From Lepidonotus clava (lineage: Eukaryota > Annelida > Polychaeta > Phyllodocida > Polynoidae): 64,000 bases of DNA. The stretch spans positions 31,226,792 through 31,290,791 of the forward strand of contig OW387135.1 of NCBI GenBank assembly GCA_936440205.1. The letters are read 5' to 3'. This document shows, piece after piece, positions 36,161-49,900 of the stretch. Numbering within the stretch: the first letter of the stretch is position 1; every line of letters starts with the position of its first letter. Below the pieces are notes generated by a model that was not told where the DNA came from, made no database searches, and saw only the letters and a list, made by a program, of their open reading frames with translations. Position numbers and translations under genes: made by a program.

Positions 36161-36530
36161 AGGTGGTACCGTCCTAACTTCCCGAGGGCCAAATCTCTCG
36201 GACGGAGCCAGGAGGCATCCACTGATACCGGCGATCCATCAGAGGGCTTTAGTCTCGGCTGATAACCAGCACGTGACTCCTGTAAAAGTGTTATCAATCA
36301 GGCGCCATGATTAGTGGGTGACGCCAGACTAGGCGTCGGAGGGGGCGGAGGGTGTGGGGCGGAGGGGTAGGCGGATGCGGGAGGCGCCTGGCTCCGACAG
36401 GGGCTTATCTATCAACACTGAACCCTACCCTGGAGGGGCGTCCTCTTAGATACACCTTTTGGCAGAGAGGAGGAGGAGGCAACGTTCTGAGGACGGGCGG
36501 GTGTGACACAACATAAGGCTGTGTTGTGCA
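36160..36530. other. GC-rich islet
   Basis: CpG-rich, with GGGGCGGAGG-type words and one CCCTGGAGG at 36428. No ORF supported. Confidence 0.35.
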
Positions 36531-38860
36531 CTGAATCAAAGTACATTAAACCTGCAGCTATCCGACCATTCAGCTAAGTAAGCTTTTTCAGTTTAGTTAG
36601 GAAAGAAACACTTAAAACATGACAGATCGTAAGGCTATGATGTGTACCCACAGAAAATAATTACTGATTGTGCAAATTCACAGGTATGTTAATATGCATC
36701 TATGGGCCTACACTCATTTTAAGCAACCATTAAAACATCCTGGTAACTTGACATGCAGGAATGCACACACACTGTTTTGGTTCACCTTCTTAGTATTTAT
36801 GTGAGCCTTCAAAAACAATCAGACAATCGCTCTGATATTTTGCTAATCGGTCTTGCAGCCACCTGTTGACAATCACACCAATCATAGATGACCTTTGGCT
36901 GACCTTTGCGCAAGCGCCGGACAGAGACGCTCAGCTGCCCTTCCGGTCAGAGGATGGTGTTCGATTGGCCACCTCCTTCCCTCCCTGTAGCCCACTTTGG
37001 GGGGACGAAACAGCCATCCGATGACTCAGCACGTTTGTGGCCTCGAGATTCCAAGTGGCTCTCCCAAGATAGAAACACCACTTTATTTAGGTTGGGTTTA
37101 TCCTAGAGGTGAATTAACATGTCTGCCTCTCTCTCTATCGGGGTGGTTGCCATGGCTTAGCAATGGGAGCTGGGAGTCTAACGATGTTCGATTGCCCATG
37201 AATAATAGATCTTTATGACTGATATCTGGTGACAAGCTAATTGGGGATGATCCTTGATTAAATAGTTAAGACCAGTAGGTCCATTGGTTAGTTAAACCAG
37301 CTCAGCCGTTCAAGCTAGAGTCCAGCATAATAGGCCTATTGTTAAGACAAAAAACATTCTAGGCCTAACAGCTGCTCGTACCATTCGGATATGCAATACA
37401 AGTTATTCGCACTTGAAAGTGAGGATTATCTGTCTTTGTAGAGTAAATTTGTTTGATCCAAGGCTATAAATTTAGAACATCTAAATAAAAAAGAACAGAG
37501 ACACACTTCATTCGATTATCTTAAATGTATAGCATAATTATCTGGTTAAAACTAATTACAAAAGGGCTTCCTATCCTGTTTACCACAAAAACTCGTATGT
37601 ATGATACCACAGCATCAGGCACCACAACAACTCTCTCAAATATTTAAAGAAATGGCCCTGATTATGAAAGAGGCATAAATTCAGCAGTTGGCATTTCTCA
37701 GATCCTGACAAGGCCTATATTCAATACCTATCAGGACGTCAAGTCCTATCGCCTAGCCCCTCCGTCATCTCAGTCTACTCCCCCCCCCCCCCCTCACCCG
37801 ACACCGGCGCCCTACTCCCCTTCAGGACCTGGTTACCGTCCCTGGAGGGGGGAGGGGGCAGATCCGCTGGTACCCGCCTGGGGCCATCTAATAGAGCAGC
37901 TCTAAGACCGCTAATGAAGCGGTGGGCCGCGCACCAGCGGCGGGTCCCGACTGCACGCTTGCCTGCGGAAAGTGGAGTGGTGGCGATGCACGTGACGGGG
38001 GTGGGGGGTACGAGAAGGGGTGCACTGAATAATGAATGCAGTCATATATCGACTATATTATCAGACGTTCAAGGTGTCCCCCTTTATGTTTATGGCTCAA
38101 TGGTATGTGGACAAAATAACATGATGGGATGAATTTGGGATCTTGTCGACATGTATATATATACGTTTTACCATCTTTACTGTATTATTAGAACGTTCAA
38201 TACGATGCTCTGTATAGTTCTTATACTACAGGAAAATGTGTTAGTTCTTATGCTACAGGAAAATGTACTGCTTTTGGAATATTGTTAAAAAAAGTCAATC
38301 CCTTCTCCCATAAGTTCTATGACTCACCAATCAACCATCGTACATTCATATCTCCTAATTTAGATCAGTTCCGATTCTTACTGGATATCTTCCTATATCT
38401 ACCATCACAAAGCATAGTCCTTGATTTCAGGGTCATACTGTAAAAAAAAGTCTCCAGACGCGATATGACATCATGAATCACGTGCATAAAAAGCCGGGCC
38501 ACTCGGCTGACGTGTATACCATTAGCGCCGGTCGTTTTAAGACCAATCTTGGCATATTGTCACTAATATGAAAGCACTTCTACTCACAAAATCCATTTTT
38601 CTCCTGTCACCCTGATTAACTAATGGATCTCGCGCTGGCAAATCTCCCAAGTATTCCGTGTCGCGTTTCTATTTGCGTGGTTAAATACAAAACCTCATGA
38701 GGTTTTCTCCTGGGCCATTCTATTGGATTGTTTTCATTGGAAATTACTTAATAATATGATTACCCAGCAGTGCACTAACAAATCCGCCGTTCTGCCTTCT
38801 TAATGTAATGCCCTATTTGTGATTCATTATTTGATGCCCTCTGCGAGCAATAAAAGCCTT
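36530..38860. other. Non-coding; one GC-rich islet
   Basis: AT-rich except for 37740-38010, which holds C14 (37780-37793), CCCTGGAGG (37840) and GAGCAGCTC (37894). A near-perfect direct duplication of about 28 bases, with core CTTATRCTACAGGAAAATGT, lies at about 38218-38265. Confidence 0.4.
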
Positions 38861-40090
38861 CTCTAAGCCCGTCCCTAGGGGCTGCGGTCTGGGTCATCAA
38901 GAGATTAGAGGGGGCATTCAGAGGTACTCATACGGCTTTATCTGGCCGTTGGGAGTCTCCTCAACCTGTGCCGGGGGACGGCGGATCACCATGTCACCGC
39001 CGGCCCTCCCCTCCCGCCCACCCGGGCTGACCACCCCACCCACTCCCTGACCAGCCCCCTTACATCAGCCCGGCGGGGTAATGAGTAGTATACGACAAGG
39101 GCAGTTTGCGGCGGGTACGGATAAACCCCAAAAGTCGCTTACAGCATCGGGTCTGAAACCACTGCAAGAATCGGCCAAGGAAAGACTTAAAGTCTGCGGT
39201 TCTGGCTTAGTGTACACAGAGCCTGCATGGTAACGATGAGGACCCCTTTCAGAGTGTGAGAGTCCACAGCTAACCTTGTCGATATTGCCTATGTAACCTT
39301 GGCCGCGCTGTCTTATGACACATTGCACAATCAACGCATTCGCACTCGGCCCTTTATTGAGGCTGCAGACGGCCGTCACCCAGGTCTGCTCGGCCGACCA
39401 AAAATATTGTGGCAGCAGGTCAATTTCCCGAGCCGGCCGTTAGCAGGGGCCCGTGCCGCCTGAGTTATGGCTTTGTGGGCCGTTAAAACAGTCGACAATG
39501 CGCTGGCCGTATAGCGGGCCGTGATGACCGGCTGGCGCCCGTCGCCCGACCCCCGCCCCCGGTTTTACGGCCAAACCAATCTCCTGCCGGCTTATAAGGG
39601 GCGCGCCGGGCCCCGTGATAGCCATCCCACCCCGCTACCCTCGTCAACCTCTTAACTGCACCGACCAAATCACACTGCTGCTTAGGGGAATAACGATAAA
39701 GATCTCTGGGTTAGATTCCCGTCTATAGATGTAATAACTATGGTCATTATTATTGTAGTGTGCTGTTTTTCCTGGTAAGAACAGTACATCATGTTAGATT
39801 CCTATTCCAAACTCGGTGCACCATGACTGGGACCCTAGTGCGTCTACTGCCAAACGCGACATGGGCTTTAATGCCTAGGCAGTGGGCGCAGGCGAGCTGC
39901 TCGTCTTTTGAGTCCCTCAGAGGTGCTCGAAGCGGACTGACAGCCTCCAGACATCGGGTATTCAGGCCCACAATTGGACACGGAGGGCTGGACACAAACG
40001 CTGCCCAGCGCCGGCCGCCCCCAACCTTTTAACCCCAGCCCTACACGCCCCCTGCCCGCCCCTCAATGTCTGACCCCACAGAAAACACCA
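38860..40090. other. CpG-rich region without a supported gene
   Basis: CpG-dense, with many GGCCGG words and a GAGCTGCTC at 39894. Long open frames occur on both strands because AT-rich stop codons are rare here. Confidence 0.35.
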
Positions 40091-40129
40091 ACCACTTCCT
40101 TAGTAAGGGCCTTATCGACAGGCCCTTAT

Positions 40130-40500
40130 AAGCCCCACGTATACACAGCCAAGGGGAGTGGCTTAGAATTCGAAGGCGTTTCTATTGCGGGCCCTTCTTC
40201 TATTGATACAAGATTAACCAGTGGGCAGAATGCCACCAGGATTAAAAGGATTAACTCCAATGCTAATATAGTTAGAGTAGGAAAAGGCTCTATAGTTACC
40301 ATTCCTGACAAAGAGAAGTTGGTCGGGGAAGCCTTCATCCCCGAAGTCGGTGGTGGCGGCTTCACCTTCTTGGGCTTCATCTTGTCACGTCCTCTCAGCT
40401 CAAGCCAGCGAATCAAGCTTGTCAGAAAGGTCTTCGATCACTCCTCTCCCAAAGATGAAGCATCCATGGTGCGCCTTGGCGAGCCGTATACCAACGACTC
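40130..40500 (-). pseudogene. Coding relic of unknown family, broken
   Basis: Minus-strand sequence here keeps codon-like periodicity and protein-like composition (for example DFGDEGFPDQLLFVRNGNY near the middle), but the reading is broken in several places. It is probably an old transposable-element or gene fragment. I do not recognise the family, and a retroelement origin is only a guess. The long plus-strand open frame at 39974-40891 runs antisense to it and into tandem-repeat DNA, so I do not accept it as a gene. Confidence 0.3.
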
Positions 40501-40858
40501 AAACCGGTTGCCCAGATATGGGCAAAACCATCAGGGGTTGGTACTTGCAATAATAAATACCTCCTGTGCAGTGAGCAAGTGGCGAGTGGTCAGTGAGGAG
40601 GACCCTGTCTGTCTAGGCCCTGTGAGCAGCTGCCACTGGCTCGTGAGCAGCTCCAGTTGCCACTGCTGGTGCCCGGCCAGCCAGCTGCATGTTAGTGGCG
40701 CCACGCCGTGCCGCACGTGTCGGCGGCGAGCAGGTCGTGAGCAGGTTATGAGCAGGTCTCCTGTGGCTCATTTGTACCAGGTATTGGCCACTGTGGGCTG
40801 CCAGTGGTCCCACCACCTTCTGCCTGCAGGGGGTCACGGCTCCGGTCAGTCCGACCAC

Positions 40859-41007
40859 CGGGTTATTGGTGATAACCGGGGCTATTGGTGATCAATAGTG
40901 TTATTGGTGATCACCGAGGTTATTGGTTATCACTGGTGTTACTGTTGATCACCAAGGTTATTGATGATCAGCGGAGTTATTGGTTATTACCGAGGTTATT
41001 GAATCTG
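40859..41007 (+). repeat. Minisatellite, 18-20 bp x about 8
   Basis: Degenerate copies of GGTTATTGGTGATCACCG lie head to tail. Every other unit tends to begin GTGTTA or GAGTTA, which suggests a roughly 38-base higher-order unit. Confidence 0.8.
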
Positions 41008-41009
41008 CC

Positions 41010-42360
41010 GTTCACGCCCCGGAGATCTCATGTATACATATATGTATGACCGTTGAGTGGGGTCCTGAACAACATTTGATATAGGAGCCCACTCTTAGGT
41101 ATGTTTATATACCGTGGCCAAACTGCAGGGTCGATGCAATATCCACCTGGAGTCTGTCTGTCTATTACGGACGGCACCTGGCCTATGTTAGGCCTGTTTC
41201 CGCCGGTGATGGGGTGGCCAGCCGGCGCCGGTCTGACATAGACCAGTCAGGTAGAGGGCGCTTATAATAGCCGCACGGCGATCTGGCCTGCTGACCAGCA
41301 ACCTCTGCTTTCTGTTAAAGCTGGACCGAAAAAAAAGCCAGCTATCGTCTAGCTTCAAGTCCGAAAGAAATGTAAATCCGAAAAAGTCCGACAAGGTTAT
41401 CCGACGTAGGACACCTTGGCGTCTGGACCGGTGCCGCCCTTTATAATTATGTTCATTGAGTCGCTGACTTTTCGCAATTGCGAAGCACCCTTCCCACAAA
41501 GGAAATATGTCGGGCAGTATCGACTTCAATCTCTCAAATCAATGAGAATCACTCTTGGGTTATGTATGAAGTTTTAGTCCTCCTCCTGTGCATGTAGTCC
41601 AGCATCCCGGCGCTCTGAGCTCCTCCTGCCGCTCCTCCTGGCGCTCGGCTGGTGTGTGAGCGCCGCGAAGGGGTTGACGCCAACCCAACCCCTGCACCGC
41701 CCGCCCATAGCCCAAACCCACCCGCCCACCCCCCACATCGACCTGCCTCGTGTTCTGCATGTCGGGTGTATTCGGAAGTTTGTGGTCAGCATGCAGTCAT
41801 GTCAAACCAGGAATGTCAACTCTCACCAGACGGTCCGCCCAGAGTTGCGCAAGTCTTTGAATGAAAAGGTCAACATCTCTGTGGGCACTGTTTGCCAGAA
41901 CACTTTGCAAACTAATAATAACCAGGGGACTTGGACTATGTGGTTATATATAACCAAGTGCAATGCCAGCTGCAAAGGGGAGTAGCTAGACAGTCTGGTG
42001 CATGTCTAAATGTCATCAGGACAGGGCTGACTATAGTTAGAGACCGCTGTCTAAAGGGGAGAGGAGGTCTGAACATTTAGTGTCCCAGAGATAGGGGGCC
42101 GGCCACATGATCGTGTCCGAGCCTTGATTGGCCCAATCTACCTTGTGTTGTGGAGGGGCTTCCCAACGCCCCCGCACGTCCTGTCTAAAGCCCTTTGCTG
42201 ACAGTGGCGGCGCCTGGTGGCCGGTGGCCGGGGGTGGTGTTTGCCCGCCGTGACAGGGACACGGGGCGGTAGGCCCGGGCAGGGTAGGGCCTGTAAGCCG
42301 AGCTGGGTCTGTCATTACGGGCTGGATCTAGACGGCCAGGTCCCGGCATCCTGGTATAGG
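41010..42360. other. GC-rich, no gene accepted
   Basis: CpG-rich DNA with overlapping low-complexity open frames. Four TCCGA words occur within about 50 bases near 41358-41405. Confidence 0.35.
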
Positions 42361-42365
42361 AGAAA

Positions 42366-42775
42366 CGGTCACTGTCACAGTGTTCCCTCTTTGCACTGCC
42401 CTGTCACAGTGTTCCCCTTTATGGTTCACCTCCTTTATGGTTCACTGTCACAGTGTTCCCCTTTCACAGTAACCTGTTACAGTGTTCCATCTTTACGGGT
42501 CACTGTCACAGTGTTCCCCTTTTGCACTGCCCTGTCAGTGTTCCCCCTTTCACAGTGCCTTGTAATTGTATCCCCTCCTTTATGGGTCAGTGTCACAATG
42601 TTCCCCTAGGCCTTTCACAGTGTTCCCCATGTTACAGGTAATTGTTCCCCCCCTTTGTAGAGCACTATCATAGGTCATATTGCCCTGTCACAGTACCCCC
42701 CCCCCCCCCCCCCCCCCACCTTTGCAATGCCCTGTTACGAGTCATATTGCTCTGTTACAGTGTTCCCTTTCACAT
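42366..42775 (+). repeat. Degenerate minisatellite with C22 run
   Basis: TGTCACAGTGTTCCCCTTT and shorter derivatives recur at irregular spacing of about 25-45 bases. A run of 22 C interrupts the array at 42696-42717. The open frames across it are repeat artefacts. Confidence 0.8.
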
Positions 42776-42907
42776 CTGCCCTCACGTCACGGAAAATCGG
42801 GCAGGGGTTGTGTTACAAGGTGACATGTGATAAGTTTCTTGGTTACTTGTTCTAGGGGTCTTTACTATGATTATACTTCTTAACCCATTAACCCATGCAG
42901 TAATGTG

Positions 42908-43073
42908 TTTACTATGATTCTAACATTCTGCCAATTTGTTCAGTAAAGTCTTTGCTTATGGAACCAATAGTTTGTCCATTTATACAGTAAAGTCTTTGCT
43001 ATGGTTCCAACAGTCTGTCCATTTGTACAGCAAAGTCTACTATGGTTCCAATAGCCAGTCCATTTGTTCAGTC
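42908..43073 (+). repeat. Minisatellite, about 45-50 bp x 3-4
   Basis: Units carry GTCCATTTRTACAGYAAAGT followed by CTATGGTTCCAA. The last copies are the most alike. Confidence 0.8.
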
Positions 43074-43099
43074 CCTACGTGGTCTCTCACAGGGGCAAA

Positions 43100-46000
43100 C
43101 ACGGCTGTTTGTCGCCCGAAACACAGGCCTGATTTAAAGAGTATGCGTGAAGCCACATCCTGTTCACCAGGAAATGGGATGGGGTTGATTTGACGACGGA
43201 AGCAGGAACCGTAAATGTAGTGTTTGAATCGACATGGAATGAGAATTCCTAGGAGTCACTATGTGGTTTCACCAAATCGATAAAGGCTTTCTACGTATAC
43301 GTGCTATATATATAGAATTTGTGGAACGTTTTCACATAGGGACGACCTTGATGAGAAATTCAATAAATCCATCGCCATATTACATAGAATACTTACATTT
43401 CCAGGAACTTAGTGCATGAAGAAAGATTACTAAACATTCTTTTAAATTTTCTCATAGCCAGGCCTCGTTCAATTTTAAAAGCAATTCCCGGCATGATAGT
43501 CAACAGGAAGCGCGCTCGGGCTGGCAGGAAACCTGCTCGCCAACGAGAGATTTTAACCACTCCATCGCTTTTAATACTCCACTGATCCCGTAATACACTC
43601 TCACAGCCTGGTTAATGATACACTGCACGTGCAAATTTCCTTTATCATTTTACTATAATAGACCACATTTCCAAGCGTTCCAAAAGACTATCTTCCATTA
43701 TTTAAACATGGTTGAAACGCATTTTTAAAGGGATTTGGCGCAGGTTGAATTGACGAGTTAACCGTGGGTTGAATTACAAGTGGTCATTGGATGTGTGCGT
43801 GTGGCTGAGTCGGAGCTGCTCAGAGCTGCTCGGAGGGGTGAGCCAGCGGTCAGCTCCCTCTCCTGCCCGATACCTACACCTTACTCATCCAGTCTCAGGC
43901 AGGATCTGCGGGGAATCCCTAACACAATAAGACGGACAGCACAATGTTGAGGGGCCCCTGGGGGCCGGACAGGGGCCGTTGGGGGGATCGTGGGCACCGG
44001 GGATCATTACGCAGATCCACCCCTTAATAAACCATGTTTGTACAACAACTAGAGGCTTCCCTTCAGGCCCTTTCTTTACATTCATGCTCAGATTAGCCTG
44101 CAATGCTGATCTTAGCTACAAATTATATGATACTAGTAGCAAACCCATCATTGAATTATAGTAATTGGTATTTCCAGAATACCCTATATTTCTCACTTTT
44201 CTAAATAGTATCCGTCAAAGCTTGTGTCACTGTGATACATGAGCGAAACATCTCCCGCCAGTTAGCAATATAGGCCTACAGGCAAAGCTCTAGCTCAAGC
44301 AAACCTTCGTAGTTTTGGTTGTATTGCATCCTTTACTGTGAGAACCAACCTAAATGGAAACAGGTTTCTTGGAGTGGCCAGCAGGCAGCCCCTGTATTCC
44401 CCGAGATGCCATCCATCAGGCTTTAGGTGCTGTCCGACCTACGCTTTTCCCCGCCACTCCTCCAGGGTCTACATTCTCACTGGAGGAGACAGGGGCACGT
44501 GACCCGGCAGGTCAAAGTAGTCTACACAAAGAGGGATTGACTGCTGGTACCAAGCCGGTAACACTCAACTGACACCTTATCCTATAAGTGGTTTATCGCC
44601 AGTTACCAGCAAAAAGAGACTTGGCGAGTGATTCCACTCTCCAGCGATGCTCTTCCTGCTCTTAAGCCCAACGCCTCTTAATAGCCTCCGTTCTAAACTT
44701 CTTGAATCGCCTAAGAAAGGCTATTGGTTCACCACGGAAATACCTTACTGAGAGTTCAAAGCCTTTTTTCCCCAAGTCTGCAGAAAAGTCACAGAAATTG
44801 TATCTTGGTATCTAATTGAAAAGAAAAAGAGAGGTTGTGGGAGTAGAAATACTGGGGTGTGGTAATGTTTTTGCTTTTCTTGATCTAGGGTGATGGCGGT
44901 GCGTGCGCAGGAGGACTACTCCCTACCCATCTGGAGCCCCTGGAGGAGGTAGGGTATTGACCACAGCCCCCCTGACAGGTGGGGTCCATTACCGTCACGA
45001 CACCCCCAGGACAGCCCTAAACCCGCCTAAACCCTGGTGCTAAATACACGCATTACTCAGTGCTAGACCCAACTTACTACCCAATGAAAACTCAAGGAAA
45101 GCCTTTGGTCTGCATACGGTTTCAGAACTTTTTTAATTCAAGCTAGCTAGGATCATTCGTCAATTCGTACAGAATTGATTTTTAGTTGACCATGGTCTCA
45201 TCTTCTAGTCAAGCCAATATTGAGCCAACAGATAGTGCGGTAACTGCCATCTCATCTCTATCATCTATTTACTGGATCATTGTACTAATATTTTATGTTA
45301 GTTATCTGTCAATATCTACATCCCATGTACGCCCTGCCTTATAAACACCTAATTACTAGCTGGCAGGTCAGAGGCCCCACATAAGTTACATGTATATCCG
45401 GCTGACACTTTCAAGTCATAGACCTATATCCTTCGTGTCAGTTCCGCCCTGAGCCACACAAGAATCAAGCAGAATCCGCTCAGGAACAGTTCATTTAGTG
45501 AGGAGCAGATAGCAATGATGTCATTAGCCTAAGGCGGCTTTATTGGGTGGGGGCGTCTCCAAATAAAGATCTAGGAATTCAAGACTAAGTATTGGTGGGG
45601 CCTGGATTGCCCTCCCGCCAGGCCTGGATCCGTTCCCATGGCGCCGGTATCCTACTGCACTCAACGTTGGCAGGACGTCCAGAATGGTGAATAGGAAATG
45701 TTGTGGGCATGCGTTGGTAGTGTTTCCGATTGGCTCATTTTATCATCGCCCCTTGTAATTACCCTATATAACTAAAATACCAGAAATTGTTCCTATTGTC
45801 TTGTCTTGATGTTTTTCACGTCAGTTTAGACCAAAATTATACAATGTACTTGGCTTATATCCATGGTTTGAAACAAACAATTTTACATGGTAATAGTCGG
45901 TATTTTCGCTTGGCTGACGCTGACTGTATCAAGTGTTCTTGACACATCAAGGATTCTTCTCAATTGAAAATGTAATTAACCAAAGAGCAAAATTAAAAAG

Positions 46001-47390
46001 AAAACTGCTTTAAAATTTGCAAATGAATTTCAAAAGGCTAATCTCAAACGGAGATTAAAGTAATTTATTTTTGACACGCTTACAAATCATCAGATTCGCA
46101 GCAAGTTACATTTTGAAATCTCCTGCAATTTCAGTGCATGGCCAGTGAATGCCGGGCCAAATGGCTATATAATGGGGTATTATGAGTGATTACAAGGCGA
46201 CAGACCAACCATGGCCGTGTACCAGGCAGTGGGCCACGCCACGTAATGCCTCATATACATGCGTATGCATCATCTCTTGGTGCGGCCTGATAACATGCCA
46301 TCTAACATTGATACAGTGTCCGCTACCCGTTACCATCCGCACTGTATTAAGTGCACATGGCACTCCGAGAAATGTAACTGCGATAAAATGGGTGTATAGA
46401 TGCTATAAAACAGGTTGTGTATCTGAATAAATGAATTGGAAAAAGTAGCTTACGTTGCATATTTACGTTATGGGAAAGGTATGAATGCGCCATTCTCCCT
46501 AATTATTTTAATATCACTTTGCCTTATCGAAAACGCCACATCTTTCCTGCATCTAAGGGAGAATAACCTTGAACGGCTCTTATGATATTGGATTGTTGTC
46601 ACGCAGAAAAGGTTTTGCCACCCACAGGCTATGCGTTATTAATTGGTATTTAATTGATCTTCGACCAGTTTAATATCGTGATGAGGGGTACATACATAGA
46701 TACCAATTACATTATATTACACTGAGAAGTCGGTCAGTGTATGAGAACGGGTGATCTAAGGAGAGTTCCTAACAATACTCTTCCGTCCATCAATTGGTCA
46801 AGGTCAATAATTGTTATAGTAGGCTGATATGGCAAACGGTTTCGAAATATCCCCACTCGAAATAGAGTTTTAGTACAATGAGGGAATAATGTGAAAACAT
46901 CTTTAAAGCTTTAAACCGAGATTTCAACTGATTGTGTATTGTTTAAAAAACAATCGAATTGACAGTTGAGGTGCCTTATTTAGTTCTAAGACCATTTAGT
47001 ATACAAGAAATAGCAGCGTGCGACTGTCTGTGGCCTAAAAAGAATATTTCATATCAAGAAAAAGCCCACACATACAGACACTCTGAGACCCCAAAGAATA
47101 TCACAAACCGATTAAACACAACCACTCTTTGCAGGGCATTCGCACTTTTTTTTGCTAGAATTTGATATACCAGAGAAACACATGGAAATCATTTCAGCAG
47201 ACTTAGACAATAAAACCCATCTGCTTCTCTTAAACTATTTCCTTCTCCAAAAAGACCAGATACCAAACCACCAAAAGGTCACACTCCCTAACCACCATTA
47301 AAGTGAGAATACATCTATCAGAAAACAAAACCAACACATAATCGTGACAGTTCTGTTGGTTTTTCTGCCATCACCCAGATCCAATCCTTG
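43100..47390. other. Non-coding, mixed composition
   Basis: GAGCTGCTC occurs twice, 10 bases apart, at 43813 and 43823. CCTCCAGGG-type words occur at 44459 and 44938. Otherwise AT-rich with no gene, array or known mobile element recognised. Confidence 0.4.
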
Positions 47391-49900
47391 TGTGACGGTC
47401 ATTTTTTTCGGGTTGTTTTCCCCCTGTCCTTCCCCCTTCTCCCCGTGACCACCCCGGGCCCCATCGGGGGTGGAGGAGGAGACAGGCATGTTTGTTCTCA
47501 CGGGGCTGGGGCCGCCATCACAGGGCGATGTGACATGAATGCAACAGGCTGTGTTGACTCTTTTATATATGATGTGTCTTATGTACGGCGGGGGCCGACT
47601 CAAAGAGCCTGTAGGCCGCGTGGGGATCCTACATCCGTCCTTGTTCAGTGTTTACTCACAGCCACGAGTAGAGATACTAACCGTAGGACTGTCGACTATA
47701 CATTGGAATCAGCTAAACTGTCCCCTTTTTACACCTAATTCGAGACGAGATAAATGTACATGTATAGAGGTAAATGTAAATCGTTGCTAATTCTTAATGT
47801 GCCAATAGATTTTTTTGCAACAAAATTTAGGGAAAAAAACATCGCATATTTTGATAAAATCATAATAACAAACTCATCCTACGCATGCTATGACTAAGAG
47901 TCAAACCATACACTGTCGACATGGCCCTTACACCCACCACCACTAGGACCCCTATATATAGATAGACAGTGGCTGGGCGTGGGGCCAGCGACCCGCGGCC
48001 TTATGACACATTTACCTACATCACTCAGATATAGACCGTCACCACAGTCTGTCCCTGCCACTCGTACGTCTACATTGTATCTGTTAGTTCAGACATCCAG
48101 AGCTGTTTTGGGGTCGGAATTATGATTTAGTGGGTGTTTTCCGAAGTATGTGCCATTGCCAGAAAATGTACTGTCAAATAGTGTAGGTGTCATGGGATGT
48201 GAATAGTTTTGGGAGACCAACCTAGGGTATAACTTTGTATTAATGCTTATTCTATATGTTCTCAAAAGGCTTAAAGGGGCATATTTAAATAATTATTCAA
48301 AAGCATTCAATTGGACTCTAATGCAATGAACGAGCCCATTTTAGTAATATTAACTATAGGTGCATACGGGTTTACACATGCAAAACAATTTGACATTAAC
48401 GATTTGAAGGTCTATAGCCTAGATGTATCAATAAATTCGTTTAGTTGCAGATGCCAAATGCATGCAGAGGATGGGAGGATGCTAGGAAGGGATCTTTCAA
48501 GTTTATCATTTTTACCTCAATTGAGAAAATGTTGATGAAGAATATTGATATTGCAATGTTTTAATGCCTGAACAAGTCTCACTCCCCTCCCTTCTCGAAA
48601 TCCAAAACCTTCCAGTAAATTTTACATCGTAAGCCTATGTAGTGCTCCCTTTCAAATACAATTTTTATGCTGTGTTGGTACAAATGTAGTAGCGATAGAT
48701 CCAGGAACCTCGGTGCCCTTGGCCGGCCTTGACAAGTAGATCCTATGTCAGTGGACTGTAATGTGAGCCTTCACAGTGCTCTGATCACTCACCACAGCCC
48801 GGCCTATTACCGACCAATATTGCCTATAGCACGGCCTGGTTCCTGGCTTTTATGAGCAGGGCTGGTGATGTTGACCTTATCCAGATATACTCTATATTTC
48901 CCTTACTTTAATTCTTAGTTCTATTAAAATGACGAAGGCTATTGCTATAAACCTTTCGTATAATAATTATATACGATATTTCCGTTAATTCTTAGTTGCA
49001 TAGAACAAAATTCATCATTGTATAGTATGCCTGACCTTCTTGTTAAATTAGGTAAAGGAGAAAGGTATAGGACAAAAACAAACTTGCACTAAATGATCCA
49101 CGATCTCCCACTCTGTAAACATTACAGCTAGGATATAGCTGTATGTATGCTGGTCTGTGAATTGGGTCGCCTTATATAGGAGAAGTATACATATATAAAT
49201 GTGTACAGCGAACAGAAGATATGGCAATGCCAACAGTACTCCCACGCCACGGAGAGATGCCAACCGCCACAGACATTGTGGTCGCACTAAAACCAAGGTG
49301 CTGGTCAATTGTACATGACTTAGAGGCCGTCCTCCAGCGTATACATGTTCTGTGCTACATGCTCGATGTATGACCTCAGCACAATAGACCTGCATTTCCC
49401 ACTAATGTGCTTTGTAGAAAACAGACGAGGTGCATTTGGTATACTCACGTTACCTATTGTGTATCACTCAGTATGTGCACAATGTTAGGGGCCTACTATT
49501 CATGCTCCATTTAGATTTCGCATACGAATATTTCCTACTCCTATCCGGTATGGTATTAGTTAAATCAATGCCAAGCTATATGAGTATATATGTCGAATGC
49601 TTAAAGGACATTTTCCCTTATGTATCTGTTAAAGGTATAAGCACTTACTATATGTCCCCCAGGTAGATTAGGCCCACTGTATATAGGACTTGCCAGATAT
49701 TTTAGGACCTCTTAAAAGACGATATCTGCGGCGCAATGAACAAATTATACCTGTCACCATATTACATGTTTCAAATGGGATTTTTCCAACCGGGTGTAAT
49801 ATTTGGATTTCAGTTGCTCATATTTAGGAGAAATCAACGTGCATTATTAAGCTGGATGTGCACAAGGTTATAACAAGGTCATTTGGTCACCCAACACCCT
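47390..49900. other. One GC-rich islet, then AT-rich non-coding DNA
   Basis: The islet at 47390-47720 is CpG-rich. The rest shows no supported gene or repeat. Confidence 0.35.

Noticed and set aside
39690-39730. B-box-like GGGTTAGATTCCCG suggesting a tRNA gene
   Set aside because: No matching A-box at the right distance and no acceptor stem could be drawn.
39974-40891. Longest plus-strand open frame (305 codons)
   Set aside because: It runs antisense to a coding relic and then into TGAGCAG- and GGTTATTGGTGAT-type repeats. Its composition changes abruptly along the length and no domain is visible.
42217-42641. 130- and 62-codon frames
   Set aside because: They are translations of the CACAGTGTTCCCC minisatellite.
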